A stretch of 64,000 bases of DNA, taken from NCBI GenBank assembly GCA_000727475.1, contig KL647291.1, positions 5,689,730 through 5,753,729 on the forward strand, read 5' to 3'. Both the position numbers and the translations under genes were made by a program. The DNA is from Sarcocystis neurona. Lineage: Eukaryota > Apicomplexa > Conoidasida > Eucoccidiorida > Sarcocystidae. Below the pieces are notes generated by a model. That model saw nothing but the letters and a program-made list of their open reading frames with translations. It made no database searches and was not told where the DNA came from. This document shows positions 10,498 through 21,565 of this stretch, piece by piece; the stretch's first letter is position 1, and each line of letters opens with the position of its first letter.

Positions 10498-12995
10498 GAA
10501 CTTCAGCAGCACCGGAAGATACAAGAGCAGCTGGACTGCCGGCGTCGCAGCAGTAGCAGTCGTGACGGACCAACTACTACCGGCAGCGTCCGCAGCAGCA
10601 GGGGCAGCATTTCCCACACCTGGCAGCAGCACTCGTAGAAGTCGTCGCGGCATATCCCAACCCTGGCGGCAGCCACTTGTGTCAGCAGGCTCTGCAGCAA
10701 TAGTAGCGTACCTGATTCACTGAGGCAGAGGATTGAGTAGGCGGTAGGAAGCAGCGGGTGTTCGTTCGAGAGGCAGATGCAGAATGGAAGCGGATCGAAC
10801 GGTCGCACCGGGGGAAGATCCAAAACGGGTGGGTCGATATTCACTCGCGTTGTTTCTTGCGGCTGAGCAGCCTGCAGGCGCGCAGAAGCAGTAGCATCAG
10901 CAGCAGCAATCAAAAAAGCAGCGGCAAAAACCAGCAGCACCGGAAACCAGCCGCAGCAGCACAGCAGAAAGAAGCAGCAGGAGAGAGCAACAACAGAAAC
11001 ACCGGCGGCAGCAGGAAGCAGCACCCGCAGCAAGAAAAACCACGGGGAAACAGAACACCAGCAACAGAAACAGAGCAGAAGATAGCAGCATCAGCAGCAA
11101 AAGCAAGGGCGGGGGGAGAGGCAGAAGAATTCGGCGCAAGAGAGGAGGGGCAGCGTAACAGGAGCGCACACAGCAGTGTCAGCGACAGGGCATCCTGAAT
11201 AGTCGAGGCAGCAGCAGCATGTAGCAGTAGAGCATACAGCAACGCGCTGTAGGAGAAGCAGCAGAAGTCGACAGAATGCAGCAGCAGCAGATAGCAGCAG
11301 GGGAGTAGCAGAGCGCTGCAGAAGCAGCAGAAGTCGACGAAGTGCAGCAGCAGCAGCAGGAGGTACCAGCAAAGGAGCAGCAGAGCGCTGCCAGAGAAGC
11401 AGCAGATGTCGAGGAACTGCAGCAGCAGCAGCAGTCAAATACGACGCAGCAGCAGGACAGTAGCGGGCGCTTCGGAGTGAGTCCACGAGGTGTTGAACTG
11501 CTGTTTCTGGTATTGCTGCAGTTGTCGCAGCCCGTGCTGTTGCCGCTGCTGCTGTGGTTGTTGCAGCAGCAGCAGGAAATCTGCTGCTGCATCGCAGGTG
11601 CGGGGATATTTTAAAAGACTGTTTCTCAGACGATGATGCCTCTTCGACGCTTGCCGCTGCAGTGTTACGGAAGACAAAAAAGACATCGCTTCTCAGCACT
11701 TGCTGCTACTCCTGGAGAAGGTCAGCCGGTACAAGACTATCCTTCTGTGTCGCGCTGTTGCTGCTGTTGCTGCTGTTGCCGTTGCTGCTGTTGTTGCTCC
11801 TGTTGTGGCTGCTGGTGCTGGTGCTGGCGTTCCTGTTGTCGCAGCTGCTGCTGTTGCTGGTGCTGGCGGTGGTGCTGCTGCTGCTGTTGCTGCTCCTGTT
11901 ACCTGCTGCTGCTGCTGCTCAGGATATTACGCGTGTTTATTCGCTGCCACTGCTGCAGCTGCTTGTTTCATTGCTGGAGCCTCCCGCCCTCGCCGCTATT
12001 GGTGGCAGTGCTGCTGGATGCGCTTCTGCTGCTGCTTGGCGGATTCCTCCTCTTTCTGCGTCGTTGCTTGCGGGTGCTCGCGTCGTCGGGTTCCTGCTGC
12101 TTATGTAGGAGAACTGCTGCGGCTGCGTCCATTGCTCCTTTGCTGCTGTCGCTTGTCTTCGTGGCGGCGCTTCTGTTGACCGTGTGGCTCCAGCAGCTCG
12201 ACCCTACTCGCGCTGTTGTGCTTGCTTCTGTTGTTCGCTGACTTCTCGTTGCCGCAGACGGCGTAATATCTCTCTCTTTATATATATATATGTATATACA
12301 TATATATACACACATACATACACATTCATATATATATATACGTGAAAATATATATATATATATATATACACATATATGTATATATCGTGTACTGCTGTGG
12401 TGTTCCGTCGTTTTTGGCGTTGGGTGTTACGCTGGTGTCGTTGCTTGTGTGTGCTGCTGCTGCTGCTCCTGCTGCCTTCCCAAAGCTGTAGCTGCCTTCA
12501 TTTCGCTACCGCTGTTTCTGCTCGTCTGTGCCGCTGCTGCTCGCATCTACTGTTCTTGCTGCTGTGTTCACCAGGGGTGTCGCTGCTGCTGTTCCTCCTT
12601 CTGGCCTGCTGCTGCGGCTGATCGCCTCCGGCCTGCGCCGCTACTGCTGCTGACGCGGCTACGACATGTTGTGCTGCACCGAGAGCTGCATGCACGCGCG
12701 CCGCCAGTGCAGCTGCTGTTACTGCTGCTGCGAGAGCGTTGCTGCGAATGTTGCCGCTATTCCTGCTGGTGCCACAGATACTTACGAGCAGCAGCCGCAG
12801 CGTGTGCGCGTACGCGTCGTTGAGAAGATCCAGCTCGATCACGCGCAGCGTCCAGCGCCCGGTGCAGACCCAGCAGCACTCCACATCTCTTGCGAACGCA
12901 GCACCTGCCTCGGTCTTATGCCCTTGCTGCTGCTGCTCTTCTAGCCGCTCCTCCTCCTCCTCATGTGCACGACACTTGTTGCTGGTGCACGACAG
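10498..12995 (-). CDS. Gene B: hypothetical protein, three internal exons
   Basis: Three minus-strand exons fit together in phase: 12995-12786, 10871-10712 and 10691-10498. The first is acidic and Gln-rich, then carries the non-repetitive stretch CCWVCTGRWTLRVIELD and ends at a consensus donor (GTAAGT). The second follows a pyrimidine-rich CTGCAG acceptor and encodes a Pro-rich segment (PPVLDLPPVRPFDPLPFC) before a CAG/GTACGC donor. The third starts 20 bases downstream of it across a very short gap, which is suspicious: either the 20-base gap is retained, or one of these borders is wrong. Ends of the gene are not located. The 1.9-kb intron holds CAG tracts and an AT microsatellite. No family recognised. 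Confidence 0.38.
11244..11455. repeat. Degenerate ~70-bp tandem repeat, three copies
   Basis: GCGCTG followed by GAGAAGCAGCAGAAGTCGA-like sequence and a long CAG run recurs at 11244, 11313 and 11385, a period of 69 then 72 bases. Both periods are multiples of three or nearly share frame, but the array falls in the large gene B intron. It probably arose by slippage between CAG runs. Confidence 0.55.
12275..12388. repeat. AT microsatellite
   Basis: About 110 bases of TATATATG/TACACACATACA/TATATATATA sequence lie within the interval bridged by gene B splicing. There is no coding character. Confidence 0.7.
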
Positions 12996-13874
12996 CTGTA
13001 GCGCGTGCGACGAAGGCAGACCACGGTGCCGCTGTTCCTGCTGCTGCCAGCTCTGCTCTGGCGAGCCGTACTTGCTGCGGCAGGACCAGCACAACAAGTG
13101 GGAAAGAAAAAGCAGCAAGAGAGCAGTCCAGCAGCGGCAGATTTCGGCCTTGCCGGCCCTCTGGCAGCAGGATTCGACTACGCACACGGACGGAGCAGCA
13201 GTGCGCCGGAACGGAGTGAAGCGGACAGACAGACAGAAGCAGCAACAGCGTCAAGCGGATCACAGGAGCAGCAGTGTGGGCATGTCAAAGACTCGCTTAG
13301 CGACTTGAAAGAAGAAAACCTGTTGCACTGTCTCGCATGTGGGATGGTGCCAGCAGCAAGACGCGCTCGCCAAGCTGCTGCTCTGCTGCGCGCTCCTGAT
13401 GCTGCTCGTGGCACCCGCTATTGCTGCCGCTGCTGCCTTCGTGTTCTCGCTGTCGCTATTCCTTACCCTACTTCTTCTTCTCCTCCTGCTGTTGCAGGGC
13501 GTCCAGTGCTACGGCTCCTGCTGCTACTTCCTGCGGCCGGACTACCTTACTTCCTTCTCACTTCCCGTGCTGCCGCTGCTGCGGGTGTCCTGTTACACGC
13601 ACCACAACGGCTGCTCCCCTGTCGTGGCTGCTGCGGCTATTGAGTCGCCTGCTGATGCCGCTAGACGCTGCTGCTGTTGCTGGTCGGTGCTGGTGCTGCT
13701 GCAGAGGAGGCCCGCCAGTCGACGATCGGCGTAGCTGCTGCTGTTCCTTGCGCTGCTGCTGAAAGGCCCTGCTGTTGCAGTCAGCTACTACTGACGTGTG
13801 AGGTTTCACTCCGTCTCTTCAACGACGCAGGTTGATAAACCTTGCTTTTGACTGCTGCAAGTGCTGGTCCTCCG
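12996..13874. other. CTG-rich region between genes B and C, ambiguous
   Basis: Long frames exist on both strands. A plus-strand frame at 13339-13734 gives a Leu/Cys-rich product, and another at 13005-13643 is Ala/Cys-rich. Leu- and Cys-rich readings of CTG/TGC tracts are the usual antisense shadow of Gln/Ala tracts, so I do not call these genes. The 5' exons of gene B probably lie here. Confidence 0.3.
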
Positions 13875-14549
13875 TTAGTATTGCTGCTGGAAGACTGTCG
13901 TATAGTGCGTCGTGCACTGCATTCGTGCGCTGCTGCAGGTGCGCCTGTGCTGCTGTTCCAGTTGTGCGCGCTGCTGCTGCCGCCCTGCTGCTGCTGCTGT
14001 TTTCACCTTTCTCGCTCGACGTGAGAGTGCTGCTACCTCTGCCTTGTGCTGCTGCTGCTGTTGCCCCGCAGTTGTAAGCCTGGACGGTGCTGCTGCTGTG
14101 AGTCTCTGCTGCTGCAGTGCTTGCACCTGGTGCCACCCTGTTCTGCAGTGGCTGCTCTCGTGGCTTGTTGTTGCTGCCGTTCCCAGCTGCTGTCGCACGC
14201 TGCTGCTGTCTCTCGCTGCTGCTGTCTCTCGCTGCTGCTGTTGCTGGCTACTGCTGTCGCTTGCTGTTACTCTTGTCGCGTGTGCGGCAGCCGCTGTGAA
14301 GTACTCCTGTGGTGGCTGCTGCTGCAACTCACCGCCGCAGGAGGTCAGTAGTGCGAGTGTCTTCGAATAAAACGACGCGATCGGCAGCAGCGGCAGCAAA
14401 CTCGCTGCTGGTACTGCTTCCTGCCGTTGGTGCCTGCATGCGAGCGAAGAAGGGGAGACGGCAGCGGCGTCTGCTTCGGCTGCTGCCTCTGCGTCTGCGT
14501 TTCGGTCCGCTGCGGCTGCTGCTGCAGCTGCCTGCGCCGCAGCAGGCAC
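13875..14549 (-). CDS. Ala/Gln-rich open segment, possible 3' part of gene C
   Basis: A 224-codon minus-strand frame starts with a poly-Ala run, then has a non-repetitive stretch (LPIASFYSKTLALLTSCGG), Ser/Gln tracts and a terminal Gln-rich helix-like region with QQQRAQLEQQHRR. It overlaps the end of the gene C frame in another phase, as expected if an intron or a second gene lies between. Borders are not resolved and the stop at 13875 is only a candidate C-terminus. Confidence 0.3.
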   Translation of the reverse strand: MPAAAQAAAAAAAADRNADAEAAAEADAAAVSPSSLACRHQRQEAVPAASLLPLLPIASFYSKTLALLTSCGGELQQQPPQEYFTAAAAHATRVTASDSSSQQQQQRETAAARDSSSVRQQLGTAATTSHESSHCRTGWHQVQALQQQRLTAAAPSRLTTAGQQQQQHKAEVAALSRRARKVKTAAAAGRQQQRAQLEQQHRRTCSSARMQCTTHYTTVFQQQY

Positions 14550-15282
14550 GATGATACGGGCTTCCGCTGCTGCACGTCCTCCTGCGGTAGAAGCAGTGCA
14601 TGCGGTCAGAGAGAAACGCCCTTGCAGTACTATCTTCGTCGCTTCTCTGCTGCTGGCGGGAGATCTCCGCTCCTTCCCTTGTTTTGCTGGTCTTGCTGCT
14701 ATGCCGCGGCGGCATTAGCAACGCTTGGGTGTTCCGGGGCTGCAACAAGTTCGCATCAGCAGTCGGCTTCGGACTCTCCACAGCAGCAGATGCCCCCTCT
14801 ACCGCAAGAGAAGAAAGAGACCTGCCAGCAGATGTGCCGCCGCCCAGAAAGTGCTGCCGCGCCTCTTGCTGCTGCTGCTTTGCAGGAGACGCAGAGGGAG
14901 GCTCCGACGCGTCCGCGTCGCCGGTGACCATTAGCAACGGCCGCAGGCGGCTACGACGGGCTGAAGAGGCACCAGCGGCAGCGCCCGCGTTGACAGCACC
15001 GTCTGCGGAAGAGGCAGCAGCAGACGAAGGCGAAGAAGAGAAAAAAGAAGAAAAAGAAGACAAAGCAGCAGCAGAGCGCGTTGTCGTCGAGCGAGAACCG
15101 GCGATAGCCGCAGCAGGAGTCACTGGCTCGATTTGATAAGCGTCTGTATCAGCCTCGAGCAAGTCAGGCGCCCCAAGGACCACCAGCGGAAGACATGCCG
15201 TCGCAGGCAGCCACTTTCTCTCGTCCCTGAAGTGCATGCTACAGAGGGCAAGCAGCAGCAGAGGGAAGTCAAATAGACGCAT
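14329..15282 (-). CDS. Gene C: putative secreted hypothetical protein
   Basis: The frame from the ATG at 15282 encodes a basic start, a hydrophobic core (FPLLLLALC) and then a second hydrophobic run (ACLPLVVLGA), suggesting a signal peptide or signal anchor. Downstream are acidic, Ser-rich and Ala-rich low-complexity stretches and a repeat-poor segment (LLQPRNTQALLMPPRHSS). The frame stays open 120 codons above this ATG, but that part is Cys/Leu-rich and reads as an antisense shadow. Near 14540 the composition turns Arg/Cys-rich, so the last 70 codons may be intron. No family recognised. Confidence 0.35.
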   Translation of the reverse strand: MRLFDFPLLLLALCSMHFRDERKWLPATACLPLVVLGAPDLLEADTDAYQIEPVTPAAAIAGSRSTTTRSAAALSSFSSFFSSSPSSAAASSADGAVNAGAAAGASSARRSRLRPLLMVTGDADASEPPSASPAKQQQQEARQHFLGGGTSAGRSLSSLAVEGASAAVESPKPTADANLLQPRNTQALLMPPRHSSKTSKTREGAEISRQQQRSDEDSTARAFLSDRMHCFYRRRTCSSGSPYHRACCGAGSCSSSRSGPKRRRRGSSRSRRRCRLPFFARMQAPTAGSSTSSEFAAAAADRVVLFEDTRTTDLLRR

Positions 15283-16225
15283 ATTTGTATATGGCGGCCC
15301 CACATTTTCGCCCGGTATTGACGCAGCAGCAGCAGCAGTAGAGAGACACAGGCAGGCAGAGCAGCAGCAGCAGCAGAGAGCGACAGCGCAACCCAAGGTC
15401 GTCGCGCAGCCGATTCCACGGCAGTAGCAAGAAGACGCAACGCAGCTGCAGCAGGTGTCTTCCCAGCAGCAGCAGAAACGCACACAGGCGCTTTCAAAGA
15501 GACACGCACACGGTCGGCAGACGCAGACGCAGCGGCGGGGGAGCCGGAGCAGCAGGCGCAGAGACACACACACACCGAGACATCCCGGCATAAGCAGCGG
15601 ACCAGCAGGTGGGGGAGGAGCAGGAAGAGCAGAGGAAGGCATACATCACAGCAGCAGCCGGCGAGGGGCAGACGAACAGCAGCATGGACAACGCAACACC
15701 TCCCGCGGACCAGGGACGCCCTGCATCCCCTCGGCAAGCGCAGCGGACTGCCCGCGTCCTGCAGTGTCGGCGGGTGGGCTGGGACAAATCCTACGCTACC
15801 CACGTATACCCGTATATCCACGCGACTCTGCTCCGTTATCCGGTTTCCTTGGATGTAGCGCCTGAGCAGCTACGGCAGCAAGACGAGACAGCGAGCAACA
15901 GCCTGGCTGTCATACGCAGAGACAGTCCCCCTCTCTCTTGCGAGCGTGCCCGTCTGGGCCGCAGGGCAGCGCCGATCTGCCTTTGGACAGGCGACGACGC
16001 CTACGTAGACCCCCGCCGCGCGCACATGCATGCGCCACATGTATATGAGAGAGAAGTCCACTTGTAGGCTTGCAGAGAAAACATACGCAGAGATGCGGGG
16101 AAACGGAGACACACTCATTCGCAGCCGCAAGTCCACAACTCTACGCAAGAATGAATATGTATATAATGATATATGCGTAAATTTCATATACATGCATACA
16201 TACATATGCGTACTCGTAGTGCGGA
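15283..16225. other. Spacer between genes C and D, with one plus-strand candidate frame
   Basis: CAG tracts fill 15320-15700. A plus-strand frame from about 15609 to a stop at 16067 contains a repeat-free part (DKSYATHVYPYIHATLLRYP) that looks protein-like, but it has no clear start context or splice sites. The last 150 bases are mixed sequence with ATATGTATATAATG runs. Confidence 0.25.
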
Positions 16226-19200
16226 CTACATATATGTACGTTCACAGATATAGGCGAGTAGCGACGGTGAAGAGGAAGTACGTCTGCGTATGGTTGTTGA
16301 TAAATCCGCGACGCAGCAGGGTCCACGGGCAGGCGAAGAAGACATCAACGAAGACGGAAAGAGACGCGCCGTCAAGAGGAAGACACTGCAGTGCAGTTCG
16401 AAGAAATGCCCGGCCCCCGGGAGGAGAGCAGGGCAGCAAACGGCCTGCGACTGCGCGGGCACGCCTGACGGCCCCACCCACGTTCCCGGAACTCCCAGCC
16501 GCAGCACACACATCTTCCTCGCTTTGCCCACCTTCTGTTTAAAAAGGAGAAGGTCAAAAACGCTGCATAGAAGACACACGTCACTGCACCTCTCCACATA
16601 CGTCTGCGTAGTTGTTGCTTGTGGGGAGCTTTTCACGCATATATATATATATATATGTACGCAAGTGTGTACGGTGAGCGTTGAAACGCACTGAGAGGGA
16701 GAGCGATAGGGGCCGGGAAAGGGTGCGACTTCCGCAGGGGGGGCGGCAGTCGCACTGCTTCTCACCTTCGTGAGAAACAGCTGCTGCGCCCATACACACA
16801 GCTATATATGGCACACACACACACGCAGAGCCACATGCGTATATAGGGGAAACCACCAATTTTTCGTCTGTACAAGTGCAGCATGCATGTATTGATCATA
16901 TGCAGATATATATCCACGCACAAGTGCAACGCCTACCTTTCAAGAATGGAGCGCAGCTGCTGGACGCGCAGCGCAGCGGCAGCGCCTTTGCGTCTTTGCG
17001 ACTGTTCTTTGAGCCGGGCGATGCATGCGCTGCAGCCGCAGCAGCCAGCAGCTGCGCTTCCTTCCTGCACAGCTGCGGCGGTCGGTGTCCCCCCTCCTGC
17101 AGCAGCTGTCTCCGGGGACGGCGTCCTCACCGGCTGCGCGCCGTCCCGTCTTCCCGCAGCTGTACCACCGGGAGCGCCAGCAAGAGCAGCAGCTGCTGCG
17201 CTCTTTGCAGCCGACGACCGGGTGTCTGCGCCCTCTGCTGTCCGCGCAGCAAAAGCGTTCTGCTGTTCCTGCGACTGCTGTTGCTGCTCGTTCTCGTCCT
17301 CCTTCTGCTGCGACAGACTTCTGGCAGCTGCTGCTGCCCTACGCGGCTGACGTTTGCTCTCGTAGATGTCCACACAAGCGAAACTCAGCAGCGAGTTATG
17401 CAGCATTAACCGGACTCCTACGCCGCCGTAATATATTCTCAATTCCTCTTCAGCGTCGCCAGCTTCCTCTTCCTCCTCTCGCGTCGTCCAGTTCCCATAG
17501 AACAACTTTCCAACCTGCACCGTCTTGCCATCCCCCGCCGTTGCATCAGCAGCGACAGCAGCAGCGCTGTAGCTACTGCAGCCGCATGCCCGCGCACCGG
17601 CGCCGCCACTGCTCCACATGTTGCCGTCGCTTCTGCTGCCGTTGTTGGCAGAGCTGCTGTCGTCCCGGTTGGCAGAGCTGCTGCCGCTGCTGCTACGGCG
17701 TGCACGCGAGGAGAGACGCTGGTAGCACGGCAGCTGAACAGCAGCAGTGCCCAGAAGACAGAGGTCCCGCGAGAGGCTGCAGCGTACATACACCAAAAGG
17801 ATCTGATTGCCAGCTTGCTGCTTCGCATGGCTGCATGGGAAAAGCGCGACAAATGGCTCGAGCAGCAGCTGCTGGTCTGTCTTGTGCTCTTCTCCCTGCA
17901 AAGGTTCTGCTGCAGCTGTTTCTCCTGCTGACATAACTGCCGCTGCAACTCTCCCGGCGCGCTTCGCTGCTGCTCGCAAGGACGCAGGCAGCAGATGGCG
18001 CTTCCCCGCTCTTTTGCGTTGCGACAACCCTGGCTTCTCCTCTTCACCCGCCTCCGTTGAATCGACTGCCGCCGCTGCTCCTCTTCCTCTTCCTGACCTT
18101 CCTTTTCTTCCTCCTCCTGCTCCTGCTTTTCCTTCGGCTTCTGCTCCTGCTGCTGATGTTTCTCTCTGTGCTGCAGCATCACGCGCCTCTGCTGCTGGGG
18201 CGCCGTCTCTGCGCTTCCCTGCAGCACCTCCTGCTGCTGCTGGGATCGTCTTTGCCGCATCCGCCGCTGCAGCACTCCCTGTGAGGAAGCCGGTGGACGC
18301 ACGCCGCGGAAGCTGATTCCATGAGGATTGGCGCTGCTGCCCCGCCTCCTCCTCCAGCAGCAAGCTATCTACTGCTGCTTGCCACGCCTCTTTCTGTTGC
18401 CGAGGCACGCCTTTGATTCTGCAAAAAATACACCCCCACAGAAAACGACAAATCTACTGATGCTTGCACACGGCGGGAGCAGTCAACCAGACTCAGCAAC
18501 ACTGAGTCAACAGTAGCACCAACTGCAGCCACAGCAACTGCAGCAATAGCAACTGCAGCAATAGCAACTGCAGCAATAATAACAAGAAACGGGAGAGGGA
18601 GGACATGCATATATATATGCGCTTGCCTACAGGTGTACGCAGATATATATATATATATATATATATGTGCTTGCTTACAGGTGTATACATATATATATAT
18701 ATATATGTTGGCTTACACGTGTATACATATATACCTACACGTATATATATATACATATATATATATGTATATGCTTGGTTACAGGTGTACGCATACACAT
18801 GCTTTCATGCAAATACAGAACTGACATATACGTACATAGACGGATTTATTCGTACACATACCTCCACAAACATATATCCATACACACACACCGACGTACA
18901 TATACATATATACGTATGCATACGTCCATATACATATGTCTATACCTATATATACATACATACACGTACGTATACCTATGCACAGATATGCGTACATATA
19001 CTTATATACCTACACTGATATATATACGTGAATACACATACATTCTTATACACATATATACCCATATGCATGCATACATACATGTACATATATATACATA
19101 TACATATATATGTGTATGTGTACATGTGGACACTTATACATACCTATGTGTGTACATGTGTATATATACACATATGCGTAGACGCATATACATGTACACG

Positions 19201-21565
19201 TAGAAATTTATACACACGTAGAGGAACACGTCGTCGAGCTACGTGGACACGCGCATAAACGTCTACATACATAGGTCGACATCTGTTCACGGCGGCAGCA
19301 ACAGAGGCAGAGCAACAGCAGCAGCGCTGCACGCCTGCAGGGAAGCAACTGGCCGAGGCGGACGGCCGTTAAGCAGCACGGGCTACGCAGCAGTAGCACG
19401 CAGGTCTCGCAGCAGCAACGTAACAGCTGCGGCAAGAGACAAGCCGCAGGCCAGTGGCGCAGCAGCAGCAGCAGAAGCCCTCAGCAGGCGCGCAGACTTG
19501 CTGTGTGGGAGCAGCGTCAAGCAGCAACGTCACGTCTCTTCGCTGCTCCACAAACGCTTCATGCGAGTCACAGCAAATACCAGGCGTAGCCCTGGCAGAG
19601 TGCCCCACCACGCCACATACTCCTGGCCTTCAGGCTGCCGATATAGCAGCCTTGTGACGACGGTTCTGCTGTGGCTGCGTCAGTCCACCACACACGCCTA
19701 CAGTGTGCTGCTGCTCTCCTCCTCTCTCTGTTTCTGTGGGGTGCAGCTCACCCGACAACCAGCAGATGGACATTTTGTCCTGCCGACTGCAGCGTCTCGA
19801 CAAGCGCCGGCCACGGACCCCACTCTCTTCCTTCCGAAGCCGTCGCGTCTCCAGCGTCCCCCTTTCTGCTGCCGCTGTGGCTGCTGCTGTGGCGGGTGTT
19901 GCTGCCGTGTGCCTCGCTCCTCTGCGGCTCCGCATCACGGCCTCGCACTTCTTCCTTGGCAGCAGCGCCACGCGTGCTGCTGCCGCTGCTGCTCCTGTAC
20001 CCCTCGTGGGCTCTGCCCAGCGCCGGACCTGCTGCCGCGACTTCTTCGCGACTGCTCCTGTCCTTCACATCTCCCCACAACTCGGACTGCTGCTCCGCTT
20101 CCAGCCGCTGCAGTGCTGCAGCGAACCCGCCGTCGTCTTCGTGCGAATGCTGTTGCTGCTCTTGCTGCTGTGACGCCGGCTGCTGGTGGTGGGAGCATGG
20201 CTGCTGCTGTCTGGCAGCAGCAGCAGCCGCGTGGTGCGGAGATATTTCAAAGAGCGGCTGCGGAGGAGGGCAGCCGCACGCGTCGAGCAGCACAGCAGCA
20301 AATGGGAGCTCCCGAAGACTGCAGCAGCGCAGCACACTATCGGGTATTGACGCATGCAGGACTCTCCTACGCTCCGCCGACAGGTGCGCTGCCGCTGCTA
20401 GCAGCCGTCTCCGCTGTTTCTGCTGCTCCTGTCGCCCCCCCTCGGGAGACGTCTCACGCTGTGACAGACCTGGGGCAGAGCAGCGCAGAACAAAGCAGCA
20501 ACAGTATGCCGCAGCAGTGGCCACGTCAAAAGACGCGCGGCAGCAGCAGGTCACTGACGCACACCGGGGCAGGACATGCAGCAACAGCAGCAGCACACCC
20601 GCTACCCAAGCAGGCGCAGAGCTGCACCGGCTGCAGCACCAGCAGCAGCTGCAGCAGTCAGCAACATGGGCGGCAAGACGAAGCAGCCGTAGCAGCTGCG
20701 TGAAGACGAGAAGTGCCTCTGTCTGGGCACGGGGACAGCAACGTCGGCAGAACAGCCCGCAGGTAGGCTTGGGAACCGCCCCCGTCCTACCTGCAGCAGC
20801 AGCATCCCTGACAACAGCAACAGCAGCACTGCAACAAGGAACAGCTGCAGAGACGTCCTATCGCCGGCAGCTCACGTCTCGCGAGTCAGTCTCTCCCCCT
20901 GCACCCCACAAAGGGTCACAATGGGTGGAAAGCCCCCCGTGTCGAGCGTGTCTACCAGAAGCTTTGCAGACACGCCGTCTCCCCACAAAGAGGAGACATT
21001 AATGTACGACAAGGTGCCTGTGCTACGCGCGCACACGAGCTGGAACGGGCAGACCAGAGACACGTTTGCTGAAGACGCGATGAACAGCAGCAACGCAGCA
21101 ACCGCGTCCTCAAGCTCGTCCGCACGTACGCAGAAAAAGGAAGACACAGCCACATCCACATGCCCATACTTTTGATGCAGTATCTATAAAGAAGCGACCG
21201 TACACTGCAGATGTACGAGGCAGCTCTACGATGTCAATACTACCGTATACACGTGTGTAGATTGCAGGACACACATATATGTAGGTGTAGACATACACGG
21301 ATGTGTCTGTCTCTTCTATTTCAGCCTTGTCTGTGTACGGCGCAGCACGTGTGGGTTCGATGCCACGTGTCGGAAGTAAAGACGAGGAAGCTGTACCAGA
21401 TAAATATTTGAAGTGCGCTCGCAGCTTGTGGCGCAGGGTGTCCTGCAGCGAGCGGCCGCCGCCGTGGTGGCTCGCTTTGCCGCCTTCTCTGTCCCCATGC
21501 CTGGAACGCCTCAGACGGTGTTGCTGCTGCTCCTCCTCCTCCTCGTGGAGCCACTGCTGCTGCAT
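16226..21565 (-). CDS. Gene D: hypothetical protein, five-exon model
   Basis: The model joins 21565-21397, 21068-20905, 20458-19752, 18418-16937 and 16562-16226, about 952 aa. The best junction is exon 3 to 4: a GTGAGC donor at 19751 and a TTTTTTGCAG acceptor at 18419, phase 2, reading through LLVVG and IKGVPRQQKEAW. Exon 1 starts at an ATG, is Glu/Gln-rich and ends in a helix-like RHKLRAHFKYLS. Exon 2 (after a pyrimidine-rich TCTTCAG acceptor) is repeat-free, with LVCARSTGTLSYINVSSLWG. Exon 4 carries long Ala- and Glu-rich inserts around repeat-free blocks (ILLVYVRCSLSRDLCLLG; ELRIYYGGVGVRLMLHN). The exon 2 donor (GTGCAG) is weak; GTGAGC at 20875 is an alternative in another phase. I recognise no family. 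The 1.3-kb intron 3 is an AT microsatellite field. Confidence 0.45.
18531..18585. repeat. Short tandem repeat, AGCAACTGCAGCAAT-type unit
   Basis: A roughly 18-base unit containing AGCAACTGCAGCAATA is repeated three times with slight changes, just upstream (minus-strand sense) of the gene D exon 4 acceptor. Confidence 0.55.
18600..19210. repeat. AT-type microsatellite field in gene D intron
   Basis: About 600 bases consist of (TA)n runs alternating with GTGTACGCAGATA, ACAGGTGTATACATA and CATACATACACGTA motifs. The phrase TTGCTTACAGGTGTA or TTGGTTACAGGTGTA recurs at about 18670, 18710 and 18775, so a unit of roughly 40-65 bases has been copied. It lies between the exon 3 donor and exon 4 acceptor of gene D. 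Confidence 0.65.

Noticed and set aside
16937..20458. Possible EME1/MMS4 (ERCC4-type) similarity of gene D around LLVVGIKGV
   Set aside because: The resemblance is limited to a hydrophobic strand followed by a charged helix. No flanking blocks of that family could be matched.
19243..21002. Two long plus-strand frames (486 and 443 codons)
   Set aside because: Both are antisense to gene D exons 2-3, where the minus strand has acidic, repeat-free blocks and phased splice sites; the plus frames are Cys/Ser/Arg-rich shadows.
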